This document shows, piece by piece, positions 1 to 7,596 of a stretch of 64,000 nt of DNA. The position numbers were made by a program, and so were the translations under genes. The notes beneath the pieces were generated by a model that was given only the letters and a program-made list of their open reading frames with translations, was not told where the DNA came from and ran no database searches. Source of the stretch: Streptomyces europaeiscabiei. Lineage in GTDB: Bacteria > Actinomycetota > Actinomycetes > Streptomycetales > Streptomycetaceae. Location of the stretch: the NCBI RefSeq assembly GCF_001550375.1, contig NZ_LRTR01000758.1:21966-85965 (forward strand), read 5' to 3'. Numbering within the stretch: the first letter of the stretch is position 1; each line of letters opens with the position of its first letter.

Positions 1-76
1 CCCAGGTCAGCAGCCTGGGGTTTGTTTGTTGTCTAGACCATTTTGAGGGCTTCGTGCCCTCCGCGTGCCCTAAGTC
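1..76. other. left attachment-site flank: tRNA hairpin remnant and integrase arm sites
   Basis: The window opens inside a CCCAGG...CCTGGG hairpin that also follows the three tRNA-Gly fragments further right, so a fourth tRNA-Gly 3' end should lie immediately to the left, off the window. Positions 51-74 hold two closely spaced GCGTGCCC/CGTGCCC boxes. The same pair occurs at 44015-44036, and in inverted form at 55918-55936. These look like integrase arm-binding sites of the left attachment site. The stretch from about 110 to 240 also resembles 44090-44200, so elements 1 and 2 share their left ends. The rest, up to 270, shows no gene. Confidence 0.6.
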
Positions 77-270
77 GCGCGAATGTGCCCACCAGAGGAC
101 CACTAGAGGGTAGTTTCTGACAACACGTCAGCCATTTGTCTCGAATAGTGAGACGCATTTTCTGTGACCTGCACCACTTGCAGGCGTCGGGGTGGTGAAG
201 TCGCATACGCAAAGCGACAGTTCGCGCTGCCGTCGGCTGCGGTGTCGTGCTGCTGACTGCCGGCCATCGC

Positions 271-1281
271 TCACGATGCGGCGGGTACGTCGTCCTCGCG
301 CTTGTCGAGGGGGAGCAGGCTTGGGATGAGCCGGACGTAGGCGACCATCCCCAGAACCTCGACCAGCGTCTGGGTGACCACGACGACCGCTGCGACCACG
401 AGGGCGTCGGGCAGTGCCAGGGCCAAGGGCAGGACGACCAGGGAGTTGCGGGTCGCGCCGGTGAAGACGATGGCCCGTCCGGCGCCAGTGTCGAGCCGGA
501 ACAGCCGGGCTATCGCCTTCCCGGCGAAGGCCATCACCAGCAGGAACAGGACATAGAAGGGGACGACGACGGCGACGTCGGTGAGGCTGTCGCCGAGCTT
601 GGGGATCTGGGAGGCGACCACGGTCAGCAGGGTCGCGGCCATCAGCGGCACCATCGTGGTGGTCGCCGCGTCGGAGACCCTCTGTCCGGCCGGCCGACGC
701 GCGGCCCACGCCTGCAGGGCCCAGGCGAGGGCGAGCGGGATGAGGATCAGGAAGGCGAAGGCTTCGAGGAACGGGCCCGCCTCAACGACTTCGGCCAGCT
801 CGGAGCCCATGAACAGGTACAGGAACAGCGGCAGCAAGAGCATCTGGGCCACGAGAAGCAGTGGGGTCGCGGCCAGGAGGCGGCGGCTGGAGCCGCCGGC
901 CAGCCCGGAGAAGACGATCACGTAGTCCACGCACGGGCAGAGCAGTACCAGCAGCACACCGACCCGCACGGCCTGGTCTTCGGGCAGGAACGTGAACATC
1001 GCCGCGACGATGAGCGGCACGATCACGAAGTTCACGGCCAGGGCCGCGGCGAGGAAACGGCCGTCGCGCAGCGAGCGGACCAGTTCGGCGGCCGGGACCT
1101 GGAGGAAGGTGACGAAGAGGAGGGTGCCGAGAACGGGGGGGTTGATGGCGTGCTCCAGCCCCGGACCGACGACCGGGGCCAGCCGGCCCAGCAGCCCGCC
1201 GACGGCCATCGCCGCGAGATAGATCGCGACCTGGTGGTGTTCCATCCGCTCGACCAGGCCCTGCGGTCCCTTCTGCGACAC
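271..1281 (-). CDS. Acr3/ArsB-like arsenite or metalloid efflux permease (bile acid:Na+ symporter fold)
   Basis: A 336-residue integral membrane protein with about ten hydrophobic segments. The motif LCPCVDYVIVFSGLAGG near residue 115 is the signature I associate with the Acr3-type arsenic resistance permeases of actinomycetes, which belong to the BASS superfamily. Expected role: proton-coupled export of arsenite, or a related oxyanion, across the cell membrane. The start is GTG at 1281; an in-frame ATG at 1245 is an alternative. It is the last gene of a leftward set after a MerR regulator and a MerT-like protein, which fits a metal or metalloid resistance operon. The gap of about 100 bp from the gene upstream leaves room for a second promoter. 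The substrate cannot be fixed from sequence: the neighbours suggest mercury-type sensing while the permease suggests arsenite. Confidence 0.75.
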   Translation of the reverse strand: MSQKGPQGLVERMEHHQVAIYLAAMAVGGLLGRLAPVVGPGLEHAINPPVLGTLLFVTFLQVPAAELVRSLRDGRFLAAALAVNFVIVPLIVAAMFTFLPEDQAVRVGVLLVLLCPCVDYVIVFSGLAGGSSRRLLAATPLLLVAQMLLLPLFLYLFMGSELAEVVEAGPFLEAFAFLILIPLALAWALQAWAARRPAGQRVSDAATTTMVPLMAATLLTVVASQIPKLGDSLTDVAVVVPFYVLFLLVMAFAGKAIARLFRLDTGAGRAIVFTGATRNSLVVLPLALALPDALVVAAVVVVTQTLVEVLGMVAYVRLIPSLLPLDKREDDVPAAS

Positions 1282-1383
1282 CCTGCCTGCTCCCTCGTGT
1301 TCGTACCGGCCGCCCCGCGGCAGACCTCTCGCCCATCCTCACAGGTCACACGACCAGCTCGGACACCGGCGATGCTCGGCCTC

Positions 1384-1692
1384 TCAGCGCGACGGCGCGC
1401 TGTCCTTCGGCGCCGGCCGGACGGTGGGCATGCCGAGATCGGCGGGGGCCGGGGTGGTGCGGCAGGCCGCTGCCCGTCGCCGCCGACGCACGACGAGGAT
1501 TCCTGCTGCGGCGGCTACGGCCAGTACCGCGAGGACGGGCATCCACAGGGCGCCGATCGCGGAGGTGATACCGATACCGCCGAGCAGCGCCAGCAGCGGG
1601 CCGGCGCAGCACACGGCACAGGCTGCGATGGCAGCCGTGCCCGCGCCGAGTGTGCCCCACGGGCGAGGTGGACGGGATGAGGGAGGCGTCAT
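1384..1692 (-). CDS. small MerT/MerF-like metal-transport membrane protein
   Basis: A 102-residue protein with two transmembrane segments (about residues 18-45 and 48-67) and a basic tail. The vicinal cysteine motif CAVCCAGP in the first segment is what MerT/MerF-type mercury importers use to pass Hg(II) across the membrane. A second cysteine lies near residue 77. Its ATG at 1690-1692 overlaps the stop of the MerR gene (ATGA), so the two are translationally coupled. A much longer open frame continues upstream, but that part is only a shadow of merR. No merA reductase is in the window, so the pathway is incomplete here. Alternative: an uncharacterised metal-responsive membrane protein that merely shares the CC motif. 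Confidence 0.6.
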   Translation of the reverse strand: MTPPSSRPPRPWGTLGAGTAAIAACAVCCAGPLLALLGGIGITSAIGALWMPVLAVLAVAAAAGILVVRRRRRAAACRTTPAPADLGMPTVRPAPKDSAPSR

Positions 1693-2468
1693 GCGGTCGC
1701 TCCGAACAGTTCGGCCAGCATTCCGGCGGCGCTCTCTGGCGCGCGCACGCTCAGCTGAAGGGCATCGGGAGTCAGGTGCAGGGTGAAGTCGAAGAACGCA
1801 CAGCAGCTCTGCTCGGCCGCGGCGAGCGCCGCGAGTTGTCCGGCGAGTTCGGCCTCCGGCGGGAAGGACAGCCGCAGCCCGTCGCCGATCTCCTCGCGCT
1901 GCTCGGCCTTCCCGGCGAGCGTGCGCCACTGCTCGACGCGCTCGCCCAGTTCGGCGCCGCCGAGCGTGCAGGCGACCGGGGCGTCCCGCCACGTCTCCCG
2001 CTCCGATCCGGAGGTGGGGCGGGTCGGCGAAAGCGTCACCGGAACCGGTCCGGCCGCCGGGACACTGGTGGTCGTGCAGCCGCAGTCCGAGCCGCACGCA
2101 CCCGCCGGTGCCGGGCCCGACAGCACGGTATGAACTCCGGCCAGGTGGGCCGAGAACGCGCGCAGCTCGGCGATCCGACCGTCGGTGTCCTTGATCCGGT
2201 CGGCCACCAGCGGCAGCATCCGGGCCCGGACCGAGGCGCACACACCTTCCTCGCGGACATCCAGCAGCTCGCGGATCTCTTCCAGCGCCAGACCCAGCAG
2301 CTTGGCCGAGGAGATGAACGCCAGCCGTTCCACCGCGTCCTCGCCGTAGACGCGGTACCCGGACGGGGTCCGCTCGGCGGGCAGCAGCCCGGCGGTCTCG
2401 TAGAAACGCAGCGTCGTGGCCGGAACACCTGAGCGCTCGGCCAGCTGCGAGATGCGGTAGCTCGTCAC
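1689..2468 (-). CDS. MerR-family metal-responsive regulator with C-terminal cysteine-rich domain
   Basis: A 259-residue regulator. Residues 1-70 form the MerR winged helix-turn-helix (YRISQLAERSGVPATTLRFYE), followed by the dimerisation helix. From about residue 120 a cysteine cluster (CGSDCGC) precedes an extra C-terminal domain containing AAAEQSCCAFF, an extension seen in actinomycete MerR proteins of metal-resistance loci and likely to bind the metal. The start is GTG at 2468. The predicted -10 element ends only a few bases upstream, so the transcript is probably leaderless. A dyad with MerR-type geometry lies just upstream, implying autoregulation and control of the two downstream resistance genes. 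The metal could be Hg(II), As(III) or another thiophilic ion. Confidence 0.8.
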   Translation of the reverse strand: MTSYRISQLAERSGVPATTLRFYETAGLLPAERTPSGYRVYGEDAVERLAFISSAKLLGLALEEIRELLDVREEGVCASVRARMLPLVADRIKDTDGRIAELRAFSAHLAGVHTVLSGPAPAGACGSDCGCTTTSVPAAGPVPVTLSPTRPTSGSERETWRDAPVACTLGGAELGERVEQWRTLAGKAEQREEIGDGLRLSFPPEAELAGQLAALAAAEQSCCAFFDFTLHLTPDALQLSVRAPESAAGMLAELFGATA

Positions 2469-2474
2469 ACCACC

Positions 2475-2510
2475 GACGGTAAACCTTCAACCCAGCTCGA
2501 AGGTCAAGCC
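2475..2510 (-). promoter_or_regulatory. MerR-type promoter/operator with about 19-bp spacer
   Basis: On the minus strand TTGACC and a -10-like TTTACC/TTACCG flank the inverted repeat ACCTTC-N10-GAAGGT (2483-2488 and 2499-2504). The spacer between the hexamers is about 19 bp, the lengthened spacing that MerR regulators correct by distorting DNA. It drives the merR-like, MerT-like and possibly Acr3-like genes. Confidence 0.65.
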
Positions 2511-2616
2511 CGACTTCGCCTTGGTCCCCCTCCCCCGCTGTACAGAGCCGCTGGGGTCATGCCGCTCACGTGGCCCCGGCCGGAACTCGGCCGAAGCCAC
2601 GTGGAGCTGCCGTGGA

Positions 2617-3768
2617 TCATGCCTCAAGGGCCTGCTGACGCCCGCCGTCGGCTTCTTTCAGCTGCTGTCGCACCTCGGCGTCGATGTCCTGGGCGAGCTT
2701 GCGCTGGTGCTTCGCCGTGGAGTGCTGGTAGATCAGCTGGGCCCGTTCCGAGGACTGACCGGCGCGGACCATGAGGTCCTTCATCTTGGCGCCGGTGTCG
2801 GCGGCGAGGTTGTTACCGGTGTGGCGCAGGTCGTAGAAGCGGAAGTTCTCCGGCACGCCGACCTTGGTACGCGCCTTGCGCCACTTGCGGCCGAAGGTCG
2901 AGCGGCGGAAGGGTGCACCCTTCTCACCCACGAACAGGAGGCCGTCGGGCTCCTTCTCGGCGAACCACTGAAGATGTCGGCGTAGCTCGGGCTGCATGAA
3001 GTCGGGCAGGTACACGGTGCGCTTCCCCGCACGGGACTTGGGGTCGCCTGTCACCCTCCTTCCGTTGGTCAGCTCCGGTGAGGCATGCGTGACGCGCAGG
3101 GAGCATTCGTCGATATCGAGACTGTGACGGCGCAGTTCGGCGAGTTCCTCAGGGCGGAGGGAGGCGAAGGCGCCGAGCAGGACCATGAGGCGCCAGCGCG
3201 GGCCCATGGCGTCGGCGAGGTCGAATACCTGGTCGACGGTCGCGGTCGGGCGCTCGTCGGCCTCCTCCTTTCCTGCGCCCTTGATACGGCACGGGTTACT
3301 GCGCAGGAGGTCGTCGTCGACCGCCGTCTGGAGGATGGCCTTCAGCAGGCGGTAGGACTTGGCGACGGTGGTGGCGCCGGTGGCGTTCAGTCGCTCGGCC
3401 CTCCAGGTACGGATGGAGGGCGGGGCGATCTCGTCCAGGTCCTTACCACCGAAGGTGGGCAGGATGTGCAGGCTCAGCAGCGCGTTGTAGCGGTCGACCG
3501 TGGTCGGGGCCAGGCCGCGTTCCTCCATCCAACGCAGGGCGTACTTCTCGAAGTTGACCGCGCCGGCGTCCGGGTCGCTCCATGCGTTGCGCTCGATGTC
3601 CGCGCGGACGAGGTTGAGCCAGTCCTGGGCGTCAGACCTGGTCTCGAACGTCTCCGGTGCTTTGTGCCGCTGGCCGTCCGGTCCGAGGTAGCGGGCCTGC
3701 CATCGGCCGGAGGCGAGCTTGCGTACCGTGCCGAACTCGCGCCGCCGCTGCGGCTTGCGTGCCGCCAT
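2617..3768 (-). CDS. int: tyrosine-family site-specific integrase of the tRNA-Gly element
   Basis: A 383-residue tyrosine recombinase. It has an N-terminal SAM-like core-binding domain (about 60-160) and a C-terminal catalytic domain with Arg in the SLRPEEL segment, a YDLRHTG box, the AGQSSERAQ segment and the nucleophile Tyr in LIYQHS. The first His of the HxxR box is Tyr here and the usual GH is GQ; I recall the same pair of substitutions in other actinomycete integrases, so it looks like a subfamily trait rather than damage. It should integrate the circular element at the 3' end of a tRNA-Gly (CCC). It is leftward and overlaps the xis stop by four bases (ATGA), the standard xis-int layout. 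The metal genes lie between it and the left att site. Confidence 0.93.
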   Translation of the reverse strand: MAARKPQRRREFGTVRKLASGRWQARYLGPDGQRHKAPETFETRSDAQDWLNLVRADIERNAWSDPDAGAVNFEKYALRWMEERGLAPTTVDRYNALLSLHILPTFGGKDLDEIAPPSIRTWRAERLNATGATTVAKSYRLLKAILQTAVDDDLLRSNPCRIKGAGKEEADERPTATVDQVFDLADAMGPRWRLMVLLGAFASLRPEELAELRRHSLDIDECSLRVTHASPELTNGRRVTGDPKSRAGKRTVYLPDFMQPELRRHLQWFAEKEPDGLLFVGEKGAPFRRSTFGRKWRKARTKVGVPENFRFYDLRHTGNNLAADTGAKMKDLMVRAGQSSERAQLIYQHSTAKHQRKLAQDIDAEVRQQLKEADGGRQQALEA

Positions 3769-3980
3769 CAGGCCGCCTTCCCGTAGCGGGCACGGAGGCG
3801 GCGGACCGGCTCGACGGTGCGTGCCTCGACGTACTCGGTGATCGCGCTCTCGGGGATGCGGACCGGGCGGCCGAGCTTCACGTAGCGGATGCGGCGCTCG
3901 GCGATCAGGCGGCGGACGAAGCGCTCGCCCGTGCCAAGCATGTCGCCGGCCTCGGCCACGGTCAGGAGGCGGTCAGCCAT
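3768..3980 (-). CDS. xis: excisionase (Xis), MerR-like helix-turn-helix
   Basis: A 70-residue DNA-binding protein: LLTVAEAGDMLGTGERFVRRLIAERRIRYV is the excisionase/MerR-like winged helix-turn-helix, followed by KLGRPVRIPESAI. It is expected to bend the attachment site and steer the integrase toward excision. It is translationally coupled to int through an ATGA overlap. The start is ATG at 3980 with a purine-rich ribosome site just upstream. Size and motif are typical of the xis genes next to actinomycete element integrases. Confidence 0.88.
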   Translation of the reverse strand: MADRLLTVAEAGDMLGTGERFVRRLIAERRIRYVKLGRPVRIPESAITEYVEARTVEPVRRLRARYGKAA

Positions 3981-4130
3981 GCGCGGTCACCTCCTGCGCG
4001 GTGCAGGCGGTGCAGGCGGTGCGCTGGGAGCGGGGAAAGGCAGGGGGTATTGCGGGTCGGCGCAAGGGCGTTGGGTCCTTTACTCGGATGTGGTTGGGCG
4101 TGGCAGGCCGTTCGGCGGCGTCGCCTGGAA

Positions 4131-4409
4131 CTACGCGGTGCGGGTCCCGTGGAGGAGAGCCAGGGGCGAGACCCGGAGAGCCTGGGCGAGGGCGACGAGG
4201 TCGTCGATGTCACAGCGGCGCTGGGCGCGTTCGATGCGGGACAGCATCGTGTTGGTCATCGGACGGCCGAGGGCGGTGACGCGGGCGGCGAGCTCGCGCT
4301 GGGCGAGGCCGCGTTCGGTGCGGAGAATTTCGATGGTGCGAGCGGTCCGTATTCCGGCCGGCCCGATTTCCAGGGATCGTGCTGCCATGGCTCCATTTGT
4401 AGCTTCCAT
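4131..4409 (-). CDS. XRE-family helix-turn-helix repressor
   Basis: A 92-residue regulator with an HTH_3/Cro-CI fold across residues 20-80; AQRELAARV is the first helix and LSRIERAQR the recognition region. It reads toward xis-int and diverges from the Rep-like gene at 4869, so it is well placed to act as the element's maintenance repressor. Its start codon is 4 bp from a CCGGTT-N5-AACCGG dyad, a likely autoregulatory operator. There are no transmembrane or extra domains. Confidence 0.75.
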   Translation of the reverse strand: MEATNGAMAARSLEIGPAGIRTARTIEILRTERGLAQRELAARVTALGRPMTNTMLSRIERAQRRCDIDDLVALAQALRVSPLALLHGTRTA

Positions 4410-4868
4410 TCACCGGTTTGGTTAACCGGCGATCGTCGGCTATGTTGCGCCCGGCGAACGGGCGGGGCTTACCTCTGGGCCGGGTTCCGAGTGTCCGGTT
4501 GGCGGTGTCTTCGCCAGCCCGATGGCATGCTCTGACGTGGGGTGTTGTGTTGTAGCTTGCACTCTCAGCGGGAGTCAACGGGTTCCCGATGTGATGCTTC
4601 TGGCTTCACCTGACGGTGCATTATTTCGGCAACCGGCGATCCGGGTTTATGGTTTTATTCCTGCCTCGCAGCACACGTTCGCCGTCAGCTGTCTGATTTC
4701 CCGGCGGAATGCTGGACTTGTGCGGCATGGGTGTGGCTGTCTTGGCCATACGACGCCACCAGCCCTCCCCCGCGCCTTCGGACCGGGGCTGTGTGCAACC
4801 CCCTCCCTGTGCACCGCCCGACGAGGGCCGATCGCACCTCCCCGTCCTGACCTAGGAGCCGCCGCCCG
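4410..4868. promoter_or_regulatory. divergent control region between XRE repressor and Rep-like gene
   Basis: About 460 bp with no convincing gene, although an open frame at 4522-4872 exists. It holds the dyad CCGGTT-N5-AACCGG at 4413-4429. The 11-mer AACCGGCGATC is shared by 4424-4434 and 4631-4641, the second copy in the more AT-rich part before the Rep-like gene. The simplest reading is a pair of repressor operators controlling xis-int/XRE on one side and rep/mob on the other. The last 80 bp carry only the ribosome site for the gene at 4869. Confidence 0.5.
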
Positions 4869-5714
4869 ATGAGCTACGACGCCCGCGAATGGGTCTGGGA
4901 CCACAGCCGCAGCAAGGGCACCGCCCGCATGGTCCTCGCCCTGATCGCCGACCGGTGCCGCGACCGGCACTGCGTCGCCTACGCGTCCGTGCCCACCCTC
5001 ATGAAACGCGCCAACGCCTCCCGCACCGCTGTGCGCGACGCCCTGGCGAATCTGATCGCCAGCGGCGAGCTGGTGCAGCTCCCCGACCGCAAGGGGCCAC
5101 GGGGAGAGACGTACTACGTCCTCCCGGTTGCCGCCCGGTTCCTCGCGGACCAGCCCCGGGAAGGGGACCGGAATCCGGTCCCCCCATCGGGGCGGAATCC
5201 GACCCTCGGGGGATCGGAATCCGACCCTGCCGAGCACTTCGAGAGGGGATCAGAATCCGACCCCGGGGAACGGAATCCGGCCCCCGGGGGGTACGGATTC
5301 CGACCCGATGGGGGTGCAGATTCCGGCCCCCAGAACAGAAGAGAACCGAAGGTGAACGGTAAGAGCAGCAGCAGCTCTGCCCCGCTCATCTCCGCCATCG
5401 AGTGGCACATCGACGACGATGCCCGTGCCTGGCTGCAGCACCACGGCCACCTCGACCGACTCGGCGAGCACACCCTGCGCGCCGCCGACGAGAAGTGGCG
5501 CACCTACCGGGCCACCTGGGCGCCCCGCACTATCGACGCGTGGGCCGCCGACTGGCGCGCGTGGATCGCTCGGGAGCACACCCCAGCCCCTGGCCGCCCC
5601 AACCTCTACGCCTTGCCTGGCGGCACCCCCACCGCAGCCACCGGCATGACGCGCTCCGAAGCGCACATGGCCGCCCTGCTCGCCGCCCTCGACGACCCGA
5701 CCGGAACGGAGTAA
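4869..5714 (+). CDS. helix-turn-helix replication-initiator-like protein of the mobile element
   Basis: A 281-residue protein. Residues 1-85 form a winged-helix domain of the kind found in plasmid and actinophage replication/helix-turn-helix proteins (SVPTLMKRANASRTAVRDAL is the helix pair). Residues about 95-160 are a low-complexity linker rich in RNP, ESDP and GG, produced by seven tandem DNA repeats inside the gene. Residues 170-240 form a second conserved block (DDDARAWLQHHGHLDRL). It heads the rightward operon leading to mobC and the relaxase, and lies opposite the repressor. Function as a Rep protein binding the nearby repeats is inferred from position and fold; I cannot see a nickase or helicase motif. 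The start is ATG at 4869 with an AGGAG ribosome site. Confidence 0.55.
   Translation: MSYDAREWVWDHSRSKGTARMVLALIADRCRDRHCVAYASVPTLMKRANASRTAVRDALANLIASGELVQLPDRKGPRGETYYVLPVAARFLADQPREGDRNPVPPSGRNPTLGGSESDPAEHFERGSESDPGERNPAPGGYGFRPDGGADSGPQNRREPKVNGKSSSSSAPLISAIEWHIDDDARAWLQHHGHLDRLGEHTLRAADEKWRTYRATWAPRTIDAWAADWRAWIAREHTPAPGRPNLYALPGGTPTAATGMTRSEAHMAALLAALDDPTGTE
5163..5330. repeat. seven intragenic iteron-like repeats, core GGAATCCG between G4 and C4 runs
   Basis: Seven copies of roughly GGGGNNCGGAATCCGNCCC start near 5163, 5189, 5208, 5245, 5265, 5286 and 5310. The last two copies carry the opposite-strand form GATTCC. The first, 5163-5183, is an almost perfect dyad that includes GGGGACCGG, linking it to the array at 6480-6785. 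The repeats sit inside the Rep-like gene and stay in frame, so they also encode its linker. Confidence 0.8.
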
Positions 5715-5721
5715 CCCGCCC

Positions 5722-6411
5722 TTGCACCGACGCGAAGTCGCCGCCGTCCTCGCCTACATCGGACGCCTCGACCCCCGCACCATCCGCACCGGCACGGGCG
5801 AGGCCCGTGGCCAGATCGCCCAGTGGCAGGAGCTGCTCGACGACGTGCCCTTCGCCACCGACCACGGCTGGGACGTCCGCGAAGCGATACGGTCCCACAT
5901 CCTCGACTCGCCGTACCCGATCCTGCCCGTGGACATCGCCCGCAGATGGCGTACCCACCGACGCGACCGCCGCGACCGGCACACCGACCCCACTCCCACT
6001 GCCGACCCCGACGATCCGGCCGCCTGGCGTGCCGAGCTGCTCCGTGCCCGGAACGCTGTCGCCGCCGGCACGGCCGCCCCGTCGACGCACCGGCAGATCA
6101 CCAGCGATGGCCGGCCTCGGGACGTCGAGGAGCGCCTGCACGAGATCGGTTCGTGCATCCCGCCGACCGTTCGTGCCGAGTTGGCCCGCTACCGTCCGAC
6201 CCGCGCCGCGCGCGAGGCCGCCGTCGCCGAGGGCGTCCCCGATGCGCTCGGTGTCCGGTGCGACTGGTGCCACGCCCCCGTGGGCTCCCCGTGCCGTCAA
6301 CGCAGGGCGAGCCCTGACGGAGCCGCCCGGGGCAATGCCGTACGTACGACTCCCCACCCGTCGCGCGTCGACCTCGCCGCTGCCCGGATGGACCGACACC
6401 GAGCTGCCTGA
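5722..6411 (+). CDS. conserved actinomycete element protein with C-terminal zinc finger
   Basis: A 229-residue protein. The N-terminal 80 residues (HRREVAAVLAYIGRLDPRTI) are a conserved helical block. A proline-rich spacer follows, and residues 195-225 form a small zinc-binding motif, CDWCHAPVGSPC, with downstream His residues. Proteins of this shape recur in Streptomyces integrated elements and phages next to rep or mob genes; the role is unknown, nucleic-acid binding being the obvious guess. The start is TTG at 5722, 7 bp after the preceding stop, with GGAACGGAG overlapping that stop as ribosome site, so translation is probably coupled. Confidence 0.6.
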   Translation: MHRREVAAVLAYIGRLDPRTIRTGTGEARGQIAQWQELLDDVPFATDHGWDVREAIRSHILDSPYPILPVDIARRWRTHRRDRRDRHTDPTPTADPDDPAAWRAELLRARNAVAAGTAAPSTHRQITSDGRPRDVEERLHEIGSCIPPTVRAELARYRPTRAAREAAVAEGVPDALGVRCDWCHAPVGSPCRQRRASPDGAARGNAVRTTPHPSRVDLAAARMDRHRAA

Positions 6412-6479
6412 CGCGGTCCGACTTCGCTCCTCGCGCAGCTTCGTGGGGCTACGAACGTCGGTCCCGAACCGGTCGTACG

Positions 6480-6785
6480 CGGTCCCCGACGAGCACTTCG
6501 GGGACCGCGTCCCGGGGACCGTGCCGACGGCTGCCGGGGACCGGTCCCCTCTGAAACCGCAGCTCAGAGGGACTTTTATTGCGGTCCCCGGAGCGTCCCC
6601 AGCAACCGGGACCGTCCCCGGAACAGCCCCCTTCGGTCCCTGCGGGGACCGGGACCGTGGGGTGAAAGGGGGACGGTCCCCGTGACGACGTGTCAGGGGG
6701 ACCGTCCCCGATGAGCGTCGCGTCCCGTCCCCAATTGTCTGGGGACCGTGCACCGCAGCGCTTTGGGGACCGGTCCCCAAAGCGC
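6480..6785. repeat. dense GGGGACCG palindrome array, candidate replication or transfer origin
   Basis: Between the zinc-finger gene and mobC lie about a dozen copies of GGGGACCG or its complement. Some are paired into palindromes: GGGGACCGGTCCCC at 6536-6549, GGGGACGGTCCCC at 6669-6681, GGGGACCGTCCCC at 6697-6709, and a perfect 28-bp palindrome at 6758-6785 centred on the same 14-mer. Single copies sit near 6481, 6499, 6514, 6582, 6644 and 6741. The 519 bp from 6412 to 6930 contain no convincing gene. Position between rep-like and mob genes suggests ori and/or oriT. Confidence 0.75.
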
Positions 6786-6930
6786 CCCTCGCAACCACAG
6801 CCCTGCCCCTGACAGCACCTACCGCAGCTCTCACAACCGTCGCATCGCTCCGGCCACTGGCCTCATCTGCCATAGCTCGGCGCTTCGGCGGCTCAGCTCC
6901 CCTGCCGACCACACCCTCGGAGAACCACAC

Positions 6931-7596
6931 GTGCACGACCGACACCACGAAGACACCAACCGGCAGGAGACGGCCAACGCCCCGGACAACCGCGCAGCAA
7001 GCAATGGCGATGGACCGTCCATGGGCCGGTCCATCGCGAGCACCTCCGCCCCGGGGGTGGCGGAGGGGGAGCTCCGGCACGAGGGCGTGCCGGAGCAGGA
7101 GGGGGTGGGCGAAGACGTCGTCGCCGAGCAGCAGCCCGCTGTCGTGCGCGCCGCCGATGAAGCCGCGCTCTACCGTGTCGCCCGTCGCCGCGAAGCCAGC
7201 GGCGACGGGCAGCGCAAGGAGCGTGTCGATGCCCGCTACAGCGTCGGCGAGAAAGCGAAGATCCTCGCCAAGGCCAAGGCGTTGGACATCACCGGCGCGC
7301 ACCTGGTCGGCGCGGTCGTCATGGCCTTCGTCAACGGCGAGGAGCACCTGCCCGACCAGCGCACGGTCTACGACGACGTGATCGATGAGTTCGCCGCCCT
7401 GCGCACCCAGATCGCCCGGATCGGCACCAACGTCAACCAGATCGCCCGCCGCCTCAACTCCGGCGGCGATTCACACCCTGTGGACGCCGCCATTCTGGAG
7501 CGGGCCGAACGCCTCCTGGCCACTGCCCGGGACGCTGTGAAGGCCGTGGACGAGGCCGCTTTCCGGGCGGCCGGGCAGAAGGCGGGCCGGGTGTGA
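6931..7596 (+). CDS. mobC: MobC-family relaxosome accessory protein
   Basis: I place the start at GTG 6931 because GGAG sits 8 bases upstream; the open frame extends back to 6748 but that part overlaps the repeat array. The 221-residue product has a low-complexity acidic N-terminus and, from about residue 95, the MobC pattern: a ribbon-helix-helix-like start (ARYSVGEKAKILAKAKALDI), then DEFAALRTQIARIGTNVNQIARRLNS, the classic MobC signature. It should bind oriT and help the relaxase nick. Its stop overlaps the relaxase GTG (GTGA), so the pair is translationally coupled. Confidence 0.85.
   Translation: MHDRHHEDTNRQETANAPDNRAASNGDGPSMGRSIASTSAPGVAEGELRHEGVPEQEGVGEDVVAEQQPAVVRAADEAALYRVARRREASGDGQRKERVDARYSVGEKAKILAKAKALDITGAHLVGAVVMAFVNGEEHLPDQRTVYDDVIDEFAALRTQIARIGTNVNQIARRLNSGGDSHPVDAAILERAERLLATARDAVKAVDEAAFRAAGQKAGRV

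Noticed and set aside
247..1680. A 477-codon open frame on the plus strand
   Set aside because: It is antisense to the Acr3-like and MerT-like genes; the translation is low-complexity Gly/Arg/Gln/His, typical of GC-rich shadow frames.
2617..3768. Integrase inactivated by loss of the HxxR histidine and the GH histidine
   Set aside because: The YDLRHTG and AGQSSE combination appears to be normal for a group of actinomycete integrases, and the Arg and Tyr residues are intact.
4522..4872. Possible gene in the region before the rep-like protein
   Set aside because: No ribosome site, composition unlike neighbours, and it overlaps the likely operator and promoter region.
5163..5330. A CRISPR array
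   Set aside because: Repeats are short dyads with almost no spacers, lie inside a coding frame, and no cas genes are near.
6480..6785. Stacked intrinsic terminators
   Set aside because: The palindromes share one core motif and lack T-rich tails; their number and common sequence fit protein-binding sites better.
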